The notes below the pieces were generated by a model. That model was not told the DNA's origin. It made no database searches and was given only the letters and a program-made list of their open reading frames with translations. Shown here one piece after another: positions 10,548-21,008 of a stretch of DNA of 64,000 bases. The translations under genes and the position numbers were made by a program. Within the stretch, counting starts at the first letter, position 1. Each line of letters starts with the position of its first letter. The DNA lies in contig JAKZZE010000021.1 in assembly GCA_024220505.1 (NCBI GenBank), positions 992,001-1,056,000 of the forward strand, in the 5' to 3' direction. This DNA is from Rhizopus arrhizus. Lineage: Eukaryota; Mucoromycota; Mucoromycetes; Mucorales; Rhizopodaceae.

Positions 10548-12643
10548 CAGTAGCGGACAAAACTGGTGCACAAAACTTTTTTTCAGCTTTTAACTACCAT
10601 TACCTGCTCATGGTAATTGCAATAGTCATGAAACTGTACTAGAAGGAGGATATACTAGTCATTGTAATTTATGTATGTTCTAAGCATGACATTGTTAAAA
10701 CTGAGCGATAAGCGTGCTTTAAATTTATAAAATTTTATATTTTCTAAAAACCGCAAAAGTGGCTAAGACCTTAGACTTTATATAATCATCTCATCTCTTG
10801 ATATCATCGGATGTTCTTCTTTGCATATGCTAATAATATGCGTGTATATCATTTTCAATAAAAGAACCCGGCTCTTTAACTACTCTTTTCCAAAGATCAT
10901 CGACCCTTTTTGATCTAGTGTCGTATCATCATACCTTTGCCATCAATTGCCACCTGGCATGCTTAAGCGGACTTCGGCCGGGATTAGTGACGGCTAAACT
11001 TGTAGCACAGAAGCGCTGTTATCAAATATTGAGTTTGTGACATGCGTCGACTTGTGCCTTGTGTCATTGTCATACTGAAACGAGAGATTACGACGTTTTA
11101 GACCACTATACGCTAGGCTTTTGTGGTATGAAGTAAGCGAAATATAAGTGTATATTTCTGAGTTCATTATACCATCATATACTTGACACACATATTCCGG
11201 TCCTCAATATCTAATACAGCCTTAAAACATATCAGAGCAGCCAGCATGCTTCATTGTTTGATCACCGTGAAAAAATCGCTCAGGTTGCTCGACTTGCTTT
11301 CAATATTAGTGTATACTATCTGCATCCATAATGTTCATATTTGTTTCATTGCTAAAGATAGCAGACTTCCAGCCCTCTATTGTATACAATGGCTTGTGTT
11401 TTAATCGCAAGATTAAATAAAAAATTAAACAAAAAAACAATAACAGCAATATAAAATTAAAATCCTTCTTTATTGCAGATTTCTTTATATTGCGAAAAGG
11501 CCTCGCTTTATGGATAAAAAGTTGGCATCTATTTATATTCTTTGTGAGCGTAGATATAAAAGATATAGACTCGGTCACGATGTCGTGCTGAAGAACCAAT
11601 GATTAAGCTAAAGCTTGTCGATGTTCTAATATATGCATCTGAAGTTGAACAATAGAAATAATAACCAGTCAATTAACTTTGATCTAATTACTTTTGGGGT
11701 TGACAATTGATTAGACTCTCTAGGATGACAGATATTGATCTTATTGTTCTAAATTTGGAAAAGTGTGGAATTGTTCAATCATAGTTTAATCTTTTTGTGT
11801 ATCGTTATTTATTTTAATACAACTGATATCATATAGAAAATAACTATGTTTACAACAGCTTGTCGTGATACCACATTCATCGCTTTTTCCGGCTAATACA
11901 GCTGATGAAATTCTTCGATTCCTTACTTCCAGACTCAAAATCTAGCTTCCTACAGTGCCTTCAGACTGACAATTTGCTAATACTGTATCTTAAGGTCCTC
12001 AAAATGTGCTGAGCATCGGAAACTGTGTGTAACGGGCCTTGTCCAAGCTTTAGGTTGGTGATTGAGCTAGTAACTTTTCAGACTAAAAGCGGGAGACCTT
12101 CATGATCACAAGACATTAAGTTTCTTTCTTCCCTCTTTCTCCTGTTGATTGTCCATTTAGAGATTCTTGTTATTCTAGAAGTATCTGTTGTCGTACGAAC
12201 TAAGTGTATTCGAGATCTCAGAGTTTCGTTTTTACAGTTGCTTATTTTCTTAAACATATAAGGCTAGTACTTTGTTATAGTGAATAGGGTAAAAACAAAA
12301 GGGGGGATTCAATGGGAAATACAAAATAACTACGGTTTTATATATTTTTTAAGAGCTACTAAAATTCACTAATATGCTGTGAAATCTGAAAGCAAACGGG
12401 AGAGATATGGGGAAAATTGAAAGAAGGCTAGACAAGCACCACATTTTTGGCGAAAATTGAAATATGCAAAAAATCACTAAAAATGACCTTATGCCTGGGG
12501 GATGTCCGGTACAGTTCCGGTTTACATAACATAATGTATATTTTGGACTGTCTTTCAGATAGTATATGCCACAAAAGTCGCAGACATATGGCGGAGATAC
12601 AATGTTGATTTTAATTTTTGTGCACCAGTTTTGTCCGCTACTG
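10548..12643 (-). mobile_element. Decayed Tc1-like element (CAGTAGCGG family) with a solo LTR inside
   Basis: Terminal inverted repeats CAGTAGCGGACAAAACTGGT at both ends, TA at 10546-10547 and 12644-12645. Removing the 461-bp LTR leaves about 1630 bp, the same as sister copies at 19377 and 45649. The minus-strand transposase is reduced to scraps, for example CQVYDGIMNSEIY at about 11190-11150. The copy at 45649 is very similar, so both descend from one degraded lineage. Confidence 0.92.
11397..11857. mobile_element. Solo LTR
   Basis: 461 bp beginning TGTTTTAATCGC and ending TTTACAACA (TG..CA ends), flanked by the 5-bp direct repeat GCTTG (11392-11396, 11858-11862). The related Tc1 copy at 45649 has the unoccupied site (about 46489-46500), which confirms the boundaries. 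It does not resemble the LTRs of the two complete gypsy elements in this window. Confidence 0.88.
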
Positions 12644-12657
12644 TATATAGCTTAGCT

Positions 12658-12743
12658 TGAAAGATCTGAGGAAATAGGGATTATTATTTTTTAAAAAAAT
12701 TTATATACTGAAAATAAAGCGTGGCTCAGAGAGCTTGTACCAC
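12658..12743 (-). repeat. Right inverted terminal repeat of the DIRS element
   Basis: Reverse complement of 4409-4496, running from GAAAGATCTGAGG to GAGCTTGTACCAC. It is followed by the unique right tip 12744-12776. Confidence 0.9.
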
Positions 12744-13824
12744 TTCTTCATCCTTCGCTCCGGCAACTGTAGTATTTTGATACCAAGGTCACTTGTCTTT
12801 ATTTCAAATTATTCTTATAACAATATGTCTGATCGTGGTATTCAATTCAACTCTGCTCCTGCCAATGCTCGTGGCTCTAACTCTGTTGGGCAACCAATCG
12901 CTGTTCCTTCTCGTGTTGTTGTTCCTGAGCTTGCTTCAAGCGATGCCATTCCTGATAGCGTTGCCTATCCTAGGCCTGGTTTTCCTCCCATGACCCATGT
13001 TCAGAAGCGAATGCGTGAAGCCGAAGACATGGAGACTGATGAAGTATCTCTTTCTTTTTCCATTTATATGGAGCTAAAAAAAGAAAATGATGGTTTGAAA
13101 GAGATGCTTCGAAAAGAGCAAGAGGAAAAGCGGGTCTTACAAGTAGCATACAGCAAGCTCAAAGAAGCATACGATGAGCTTGAAGCAGAATCAGGCAAAG
13201 GCGCAAAGCTTATTGCTACTGCTGTTAAAGTAAGAACATTAAAATTCAATTTTAAACAAATAGACTAATCGCTTTTCTCTGAAATATAGGATGCTGTCAG
13301 AAATCACTACAACAACCTGCCACCATCGTCTCAGTATATCCTTGAAAAGCCTCTGAAGTCTGCTGAAAACCAAAGAGTATTTAGATTACTGCAAGACTAC
13401 GTGAATAGTCATTACTCATACAAAGACACCAACAATCGCGATTTACGCAAGTACCTCGAGCGCCAATATTATACAAAGAAGGCGGGAATATCCACGGGTG
13501 AAGAGATAGATCCAGTTGAGGATTTCATGAGAAAAAGAAAAGCCGCAAAAGTCACTCGTAGAAGTGCTGTAAGTGCTACATAAAGTATTGTAATCGCATA
13601 ACTGATTTTGCTTTTTTAGAAAACAAGAGCTCGTAAGGCTATATATGAGCAGTACAAGGATCAAGGTGTTTATAACAACTATCCCAACTGTGAGTACTTG
13701 CTTCAACAGCAATACATGTCTGAAGAAGAAGATATGTATAACGACGAAACAATGGACAAGGTGGAGGAAATTCTTCTTAAACAGAATCCAGATAGAATAA
13801 CTCCTTTTACTGAAAAGGAACGTA

Positions 13825-15463
13825 CAGTGGGTCAAAAAACTGATGCAAGGAATTGCAAAATACCGGTTTTACAGCTGGTTGTCTATGGATACTGTACGAA
13901 ACTATCTCAGATTTTGATTGCTTGTACCTCACTAGAAAGGGCATTTATTCGTCGATTATCTGATACGGGCAATGATTATTGGTGGAATTTGAGATTGTTA
14001 AAGGGAATATTATAAACATCCGGCATTTTTTACTTGTTTACATATGTTTGGAATAACAAATTTTAATACGACCCAACCGGTTGCTATCATAATTTTTCAC
14101 ATTCTGGACATGATTAGAATGTTAGCAGTATGTAAAAGCTCTTACAATTTCTTTATTCTTAATTTTAAGTTGTCTTATTTTAATTATTTCTCTTTTTTAC
14201 CTTATTACCAATCGCATGCCTAAACGACTGCCAGAAGAAAAAGTAAACGATCTCAAACAAGCATTAACTGAGCCCACATCAGCGTACGATATTGCTAAGG
14301 AGACTGGAGTACATCAATCAACTGTTAGTAGATACTTTAGGCGGTTGTTTTCAAATAGGACAATAAACACAGGTGGTAGACCTACATTAGTCTCCAAAGT
14401 GACGAAGCGGCTAATCAAAAGAAAAGTCATTGAAGGGGTTCTAAAGACTGCCAAAGAGGTACACCGGGAGCTGGTTCAACTTGGCTATGATATCTCATAC
14501 CAGTCAGCAATTAACGTACTGAAATCAATGGAGTTTCATTCTTCAATAAAAAAAAAGAAGCCGTTTCTGACAAAAGCTCATATGCAGCATCGATTAGAAT
14601 GGGCCAAGAAACATCAGGATTGGACAGTGGAAGAATGGCCAAAAGTTGTCTTTTCTGATGAAACCAAAATTAACATATGGGGCTCTGATGGTTGTAAGTA
14701 TTATTGGAAAAGACCAAGTGATCCTCTTCAACCGCATCATCTAGAGTTTACAGTCAAGCATGGAGCCGGCAAATTGATCATGTGGGGCTGCATAACATCT
14801 GAAGGACCAGGATATGCTTGTCAAATTTACGATGGGAACATGAACGCGGATGTTTACCAGCATATATTAGACACTACACTTCGTGATACTATGGAGTACT
14901 ACAATTTCAACTGGTCCAACATTTACTTTCAGCATGATAATGATCCAAAGCACAAGGCAAAATCCACAATAGCCTGGTTAGATAATCAGCAAGTGCGCTA
15001 TATTAGCGATTGGCCAGCTCAGAGCCCGGACTTAAATCCAATAGAACATGTATGGCATCAACTGAAGTTAAAGCTCAGCTGTTACGAACGTAGAGCAAAG
15101 AATACGGATGAGCTTTGGGAACGAGTAGAAAAAGCATGGAATGAATTTGATAAAGAACTTTGCCAAAGGTACATCGATAGCATGCCGGCAAGAATTCAAG
15201 AGGTTATTAATTGAAAAGGAGGATCAACTAAATATTAATAAATAAATTCATTTCGTTCAAATTTTCGTTTTTTCAAATTTTCAAATTGCGCGTCTCATAC
15301 TTCCTTCAATACTTATCCAATAGGGCTTAAACTCTTTCGGATTTTTCAAGACATGTAGGAAATCTACTATGTAGGAACAGAGGCTGTTTGTACCACTGTG
15401 GCAGGATGCACGCTACAAAAACTGAGAAAAATGGATTCCTTGCATCAGTTTTTTGACCCACTG
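13825..15463 (+). mobile_element. Tc1-like element with intact transposase
   Basis: Terminal inverted repeats CAGTGGGTCAAAAAACTG at both ends, TA at 13823-13824 and 15464-15465, 1639 bp. The first 8 bp and general layout match the element at 4900, so the two are related subfamilies. It sits in an exon of the coiled-coil gene; the join without it is perfectly in frame. Confidence 0.95.
14216..15214 (+). CDS. Tc1-like transposase, apparently intact
   Basis: 332 aa from ATG 14216 (MPKRLPEE). Paired helix-turn-helix DNA-binding region in residues about 1-110, with a GGRP motif between the two halves. The DDE domain has VFSDETKINIWG, FQHDNDPKHK and SPDLNPIEHVW; the spacing between second Asp and Glu is 35 residues by hand count. 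KHGAGKLIMWG replaces the usual KHGGG loop. The length is normal for Tc1 (330-345 aa). No stop or frameshift is visible and both terminal repeats are intact, so this is the most likely still-mobile DNA transposon in the window. It would excise and reinsert the flanking 1.6-kb element at TA sites. Confidence 0.93.
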   Translation: MPKRLPEEKVNDLKQALTEPTSAYDIAKETGVHQSTVSRYFRRLFSNRTINTGGRPTLVSKVTKRLIKRKVIEGVLKTAKEVHRELVQLGYDISYQSAINVLKSMEFHSSIKKKKPFLTKAHMQHRLEWAKKHQDWTVEEWPKVVFSDETKINIWGSDGCKYYWKRPSDPLQPHHLEFTVKHGAGKLIMWGCITSEGPGYACQIYDGNMNADVYQHILDTTLRDTMEYYNFNWSNIYFQHDNDPKHKAKSTIAWLDNQQVRYISDWPAQSPDLNPIEHVWHQLKLKLSCYERRAKNTDELWERVEKAWNEFDKELCQRYIDSMPARIQEVIN

Positions 15464-15806
15464 TATGTCTGTCTTGTGCAAGAAAACAGTTGATTATTTT
15501 GAAGTTCGCGTACCAAAGTACAGATCACCTGCTGTAAGTTTAATTAATATCTTTTTAAGCGCAATCAACTAATTATCCAATATTCAGTGTACCGAATTTT
15601 TTAAGCTGTTGGATGATCAGATAGCAAGTGACAAGGCAAAGAGGCAAAGAACTGGAAATAACAGCATCCAATTTCTTCCTCGTATACAAAGAAAATGCTC
15701 GTTGCCTGTTCCTGACTTCATCAAAAAAGAAAATATAACTGAAGAGAGTATCGCTTGGGCTTTTGGTGGTGAAATAGAGTTGGATGAAATCAACTTGCTG
15801 GTTTAA

Positions 15807-16153
15807 AAAAAAATAAAAAAAAAACTTGTGAAATAAATAAAACAAAAAAAAAAAATGAAAGCGGTGTTTAGATCTTTAAATTTAATTTTTTTTTTTTTTA
15901 CCTTTGTTTCATTCTAGATTTGGTTACAGATAAAATCAGTTTGCCGTTTGTATTGTGGTCTTTGAATCTTATTTTAGATTTCTGTTTGATGCTTTCCACC
16001 TTCGTCATATTTGGTCCACTTTTATTTTTTTTTAATGAAAAAATTTCTAAAGTACTTTTTTTTAAAACCCAAATTTAAAATACTCCTTTTTTTTATTCAA
16101 GTTTAAACAATACATTGAATGGAGATTCCTTTTGTAATGTCAATGCTGGGAAT

Positions 16154-16188
<35 letters not shown>

Positions 16189-17117
16189 TTTCAACATTGC
16201 AACTTTTTTTTTTCAAAAGTACTCAGTAACAATATACTTTTTCTTTTGTTTTTTAACCTTTTCATAGAAATCTCAAGACGTGTAGCATAATAGACATTCA
16301 TTCCGTTGCCGCCTTTTTTTTTTTTTTTTTACTCTCTAAAAATAAAAATAATTATCAAAAATACTCTGTCTTTTTTATGTCATGATCTTACTATTTAAAA
16401 CATATCTTTTTCAACTTTAAAATAAGTTCAACTTCTTTAGAGCCAAAAGAATCCTTCTTTTTTTTATATATTTTATTCAATCTTTTAAATTTTCTACTAT
16501 ATTCACATTCTTTTTTTTTTGTTCTAATTTATAAACACATACTTTTATACTTATTATTATAGCGATATTATGCACTTATATAAGAGTTTCATCCCTCTTA
16601 TTCATATGTGCCTCTTTACTCTTTCTTTTTTTTTTTTTGTTAATCAGTAACCAAAATAAATCTCCTTTTGTATTAAACAAAGTTTTTTTTTTTTTTTTTT
16701 GTAAAATACGACATGAGAGCCGAAGAATGCTTGAAAAGAAAACGCCACGACTCAATCACTTGGATTTCCGAGCTTGTAGGCCAATAGAACTGTGTTTTCG
16801 ATCTTTGTTGAAGTTAAAAAATATTGCACTGAAGTTGAAAAAGCATAGTCTTCCCAATTTGTAATCTTGTATGGCATCATGTAGCACAACAGAAAATTAT
16901 TTATTTTTTTAAAAAATACAATGTCTTTTTATTCAACAAACATATTATATACTTTTGATTATTTTTATAGATTTACAATCTATTTTTTTCAAGCTTTCTT
17001 CTGATATAAAAATCAGCTTTCTAACATTTAAATCCGAGTTCTCACTCATTTAATAGAATTACCACCATCAAAAAAGATCAACTTTATCAACTTGGATAAC
17101 GGTGATTGGGTGCAGTG
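15807..17117. other. Right arm of element E2, T-rich non-coding
   Basis: About 1.3 kb with many T tracts of 10-25 nt on the plus strand and no open frame of coding quality. It ends at the proposed terminal repeat (GATTGGGTGCAGTG at 17104-17117). Confidence 0.5.
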
Positions 17118-17173
17118 AAAGGACACTCAACCCATACGGTAGCGCCTTAACCACTACGACAAACACCCACACC
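17118..17173 (-). mobile_element. 5' head fragment of a tRNA-derived SINE
   Basis: On the minus strand this carries the 5' part of the tRNA-like head (A box TAGTGGTTAAGGC) and stops at AAA, where element E2 begins. The remainder of this SINE would lie on the far side of E2/P0, outside the window. Confidence 0.7.
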
Positions 17174-17664
17174 TTCTTCGGTAGTATAGACGAAAGTTTT
17201 TATTTTTTTTTTATTGGTCAAATATGCAGGCGACATATGTGTCATTAATTGCTTGACCACAGAACGAACTGGGAAAGCATACAAACTGTTAAGGGGGAAG
17301 GGAAGGGAGGGTAAGCAGGGCAATTATTTGGCTGAAGCGACAGACGAAGACTTGGAACAGAGAGAGAGACATGCTTCATTAAGCCCGAGGTGGGCATCCT
17401 TGCAACGCTGATAATGCTGCTCACCAAACAGCACACAACGCAGACCGACCAGAACAGCAGCGGCGTCAAAACCCAGGGAGGAAAGAGAGAACAGAAAGGA
17501 ATGCCAACGGGGACACCGAAAGGGAGGGAAGGTGGACCAGATACCCAGCTGGCACGCAACGCAACACACAGGCGGGACACACCGAAAGCCAGAGACAACG
17601 CACGTTAAGGAAGTCATGTGACCGTGCGAGGAAGGCAGGATTCGAACCTGCATGTCCAAAGGAC
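17174..17664 (-). mobile_element. SINE copy, 5' truncated in its tRNA-like head
   Basis: Nearly identical to 31341-31830. The 3' tail at 17174 reads TTCTTCGGTAGTATAGACGA on the plus strand. The body contains the same GC-richer sequence, and the B box (GGTTCGAATCC on the minus strand) lies at about 17636-17646. The head breaks off after GTCCAAAGGAC at 17664, where a CACTG element starts. Open frames across this body are shared by the intact copy but look incidental. Confidence 0.8.
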
Positions 17665-19376
17665 CACTGCAAATAATCGTGCAAACTCTGCACACTGTTA
17701 ATTTTTAGCAATATGCTTTTCTGTTTAACGATGCCAAAAGCTGTGATTGAATGGGTATTTATGCCGACGTCAATATCGGCACCCTTTAAGGACCTAAATG
17801 TCTGTCAATATATTCTGCGTCTCTGTATGGTGCCGATATTAACGAAAATGATGATCCATAGCTCTAAGTAGATTTATACAGACCCAATTGTCATTCTGCG
17901 AAGGCGTCTCTCTTGTTAGCTGCTTTACATAGTCTATTCTACGTTATAAATAATTTGGCAACCAATGATACTTTTTAAATTATTACTTTATTTGTCTTTT
18001 TACTCTTTATAAACCATTCATATTGCCTTATATACTTTTTTATGAACCACTCATATTGCTTTATATACTTCTTTACCGACCATTCATATTGAAATAAATA
18101 TTGCTTTATATATACAAAAAAATAGGGATTTTGTTTATAAAAAATACTTTTTTTTTTATTTAAATAAAATAATAATAATACATAGTATTTCTTTGCTTGT
18201 AGCGTTTTAACTGTGTACTTGACTTACCTAATGTCACCAGAATAGCAGCATCTAATCTAAAAATACATCAATTAATCTCGTGGAACTCAAAAAGTTCCCA
18301 AAAGAAAAAAAAAAAAAAAGCAAGCTCAAGGATTCTAGGATTCAAAGACACAAGGACTCAAAGACAAAAGGACCTGGGCACTTAAAGCAAAACATGAAAT
18401 ACATCAGTACTTAAGAACCAAAGTAAAAACTAGGAAAGAAACAGAAAGAGGCCAAAACAGAGTAGCATTCATCTATAACATTTATTAGCTATCGTGTATA
18501 TGTAGTAAAAGCAATAGTACCTTTCTTTAGATAGACCATGGGAAGAAAACTAGCTAAGCGTATACTCATAAGTAAAAAAAGCAGCAGGCATCTATAATAA
18601 TTATTAGCTATTGAGTGTATGTAGTAAAAGTAATAATACCTTGCTTTAGATGGACCATGAAAAAAAAAAGAAAAGAAAAAAAGACACCAGTCAAGCTTAT
18701 ACCAACAAGTAAAAGAAGAAGCAATGATAATACTGGGAAAAAGACTTTATAAAGACTATTTAAAATAGAAAGAAAGCAGCCGCTACATCTTTACTACAGT
18801 AAAAGCACCATTAGAACTGGAATAGAATATATACAGTAGGTGAAAAAATACGAGCAACCTCTGTTCGATTTGTCTTCAGATCTTTTTATTTTTGTGTGTA
18901 TATTCGCCAGAGCTTTGATATCTCACAAACTAATTAAGGCAACAAAGATACATATAACGCACTAAAGAGATTGACTGTACTTGAAGTACAAACTTTTTAA
19001 AAAGGGAAAGACAGTCATAAAAAAACCACTGATGATTTTTCAAAATTCGCTATGTTTATTTAATATTTTGTATATTTTCCTTTTGCCTTAATAACTGTTT
19101 CTACTTTGTCTGGCATACTATTGATGTACCTCTTGCAAGCATTTGCATAGAGTTTATTTCGCTCTACATCCACAAATGGCTAAAGCTTTCTGACACCTCT
19201 TTCTCCGACTTCATGTGGTGTCAGATTAAGTTTGAGCTGATGCTAAACATGCTTTATATGATTTAAATCCAGACTTTGAGCATACCAATAATTTATATAC
19301 CTTACACTGATACCGCGTACCTATGGAGTTATGAATTTTAATTTATACTTTACGCCGCTATCACTCTGAAGGTATA

Positions 19377-21008
19377 CAGTAGCGGACAAAACTGGTGCAC
19401 AAAACGTTTTTTCGGCTTTTAATTACCAGTACTTGCTCATGTTAGTTGCGATAGCTATGAAACTATACCAGATAGAAGACATACTAAACATTGCAACTTA
19501 CACGAAGTTCCATCATTGTAGTGCTAAAAATGAGGGAGAAACATGTTTTTTATTTATAAGAATACATATTTTTAAAAAAACCATAAAAATAGTTAAAATC
19601 TAAAAATTCGTATAATTGCCTCGTCGTTTGATAACAGCAGCAATTCGTTTTGGCATGCTTTCGTAGTATGGCTGCATATCATTTTCAGTAAAAGAGTTCC
19701 ACTCTTTATCAATTCTTTTCCAAAGATTGTCTATACTTTTGGGCCTGGTATCGTATCGAGATAGCTTTGACTTTAACTGTCGCCAAACGTGTTCAATGGG
19801 ATTTAAATCGGGACTTTGTGGCGGCCAATCTTTTAATACCGATATCCCATTATCAGATATCCATTTGGTGGTGTGCCTTGACTTGTGTTTTGGGTCATTG
19901 TCATGCTGAAACAAGACATCACGATGTTTCAGACCGTAATATGCTAGGCTATCTCGGTACGTAGTGGACAAAATATGCGTGTAGACTTGTGAGTCCATTG
20001 CACCATCGTATATTCGACAAGCATATCCCGGTCCTCGAGATGTAATACAGCCCCAAAGCATAATAGAGCCTCCACCATGCTTCATTGTTTGATCAACATG
20101 AAAAGATCGCCAAGGTTGCTCGACTTGCTTCCAATAGTAGCGTATACCATCGGCACCCCAAACATTGATCTTTGTTTCATCACTGAAGACCACAGATTTC
20201 CAGTCTTCCACAGTCCATGATGCTTTGTCACGACACCATTTTATTCGCTTTTTCTAGTTTGTGTAGCTGATGAAAGGCTTGTGTTTCTTAATTCCAGACT
20301 TGAAACCTAGCTTTCGAAGAAGCCTTCTGACCGACCGTTTGCTTATATTGTAACCTAGCGATCTCAAAAAGTGCTGAGCATCGGAAGCTGTGCCTAAGAG
20401 ACCTTGTCGAAAATTTAGGCGGATGATCGCACTAGTTATTTTGCTGACTACAAGCGGTCGACCACCACGGTCATGGGTTTTCATGTTCTTTTCTTCCTTC
20501 CTTATCCTGTTGATCGTCCATTTAGAGACTCCTGTTGTTCTAGAAATATCCATTGTCGTACGACCTGAGCGTATTCCAGATTTCACAGCTTCTTTTTTAT
20601 CGTGGCTAATTTTTTTGGGCACAGAGTGCTGGTACTTTGTTATAATGAATAGGGTAAAAGCAAGAAGTGAGATTCAATGAGAGATGCAAATTAAGCAAGG
20701 ATTTATATATTTTTTAAAAGCCATCGGAATGCACTAGTGTATTATGAAATTTTACAGTGAACTACAAAGAAATGGATAAATTCGAAAGAAGGCTAAACAA
20801 GTACTACATTTTTGGCGAAAATTGAAATATTCAAAAAATCACTAAAAATGACCTTACAGCTGGGGATTGTCCGGTACATTTCCGGCTTATCTATCACAAT
20901 GTATATTTTAGACTGTCTTTCAAATAGTATATGCCACAAAAGTCACAAACATATAGCGGAGATGCAATGATGATTTTAATTTTTGTGCACCAGTTTTGTC
21001 CGCTACTG
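19377..21008 (-). mobile_element. Tc1-like element (CAGTAGCGG family) nested in another Tc1
   Basis: Ends CAGTAGCGGACAAAACTGGT, TA at 19375-19376 and 21009-21010, 1632 bp. It is the best-preserved of three family members (others at 10548 and 45649). Confidence 0.95.
19600..20622 (-). pseudogene. Tc1-like transposase with a single amber codon
   Basis: The frame runs from ATG 20622 (MPKKISHDKKEAV) to a stop at 19600, 341 codons including the stop, interrupted only by a TAG at 20254-20256. Upstream is the helix-turn-helix region with HDRGGRPLVVS. Downstream are the catalytic blocks VFSDETKINVWG, FQHDNDPKHKS and SPDLNPIEHVW. The two halves are in the same frame, so one base change separates this from an intact gene. 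Relatives have no stop there (aligned position is in the HMKRR/HMQHR segment). Confidence 0.9.

Larger units (their letters stand above)
4357..12776 (+). mobile_element. DIRS-like tyrosine-recombinase retrotransposon
   Basis: The element has the full DIRS layout: inverted terminal repeats, gag-like ORF, RT, RNase H, tyrosine recombinase, and an internal complementary region. Both ends show the trinucleotide ATT (4357-4359 and 12774-12776), and there is no longer target duplication, as expected for recombinase-mediated insertion. Two Tc1 elements (4900-6524 and 10548-12643) are nested inside; without them it is about 4.7 kb. It inserted 48 bp upstream of the ATG of the coiled-coil gene at 12825. 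One in-frame stop and one frameshift add to the damage, so it is inactive. Confidence 0.88.
12825..15806 (+). pseudogene. Unrecognised coiled-coil protein gene (391 aa, four exons), split by a Tc1 element
   Basis: Exons: 12825-13229, 13290-13568, 13620-13824 plus 15466-15533 (one exon split by the transposon), and 15588-15806. The introns (60, 51, 54 nt) are GT..AG. Removing 13825-15463 and one TA gives 1176 nt, 392 codons with the TAA stop, all in one frame. The protein has a Ser/Pro-rich N-terminus and a strong coiled coil around residues 80-130 (heptad-like ELKKEND..LKEMLRKEQEE). A charged middle with a NHYNNLPPSSQYI segment and Arg/Lys-rich blocks (FMRKRKAAK, KTRARK) follows, with an acidic C-terminus. 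I recognise no family. Its position inside a CACTG element makes an element-encoded accessory (DNA-binding) protein possible; a captured host gene is the alternative. The DIRS right end lies 48 bp upstream and replaces its promoter region. Confidence 0.7.
3174..17117 (+). mobile_element. Second CACTG-terminated element (E2), heavily invaded
   Basis: The left end reads CACTGCACATAATTGTTAT and the right end, on the opposite strand, CACTGCACCCAATCACCGTT. They share CACTGCAC..AAT and a looser GTTAT..AAGT block further in. Both ends are flanked by AAA (3171-3173 and 17118-17120), a 3-bp duplication typical of CACTA elements. The left terminus is nearly identical to the P0 terminus. Removing the DIRS element and the Tc1 element leaves about 3.9 kb. 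The only clear gene inside is the 391-aa coiled-coil gene. The right flank (AAAGGACACTC) is the middle of a SINE tRNA-like head, so the element landed in that head. The two ends pair only imperfectly beyond about 13 bp, so this is a proposal. Confidence 0.5.
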
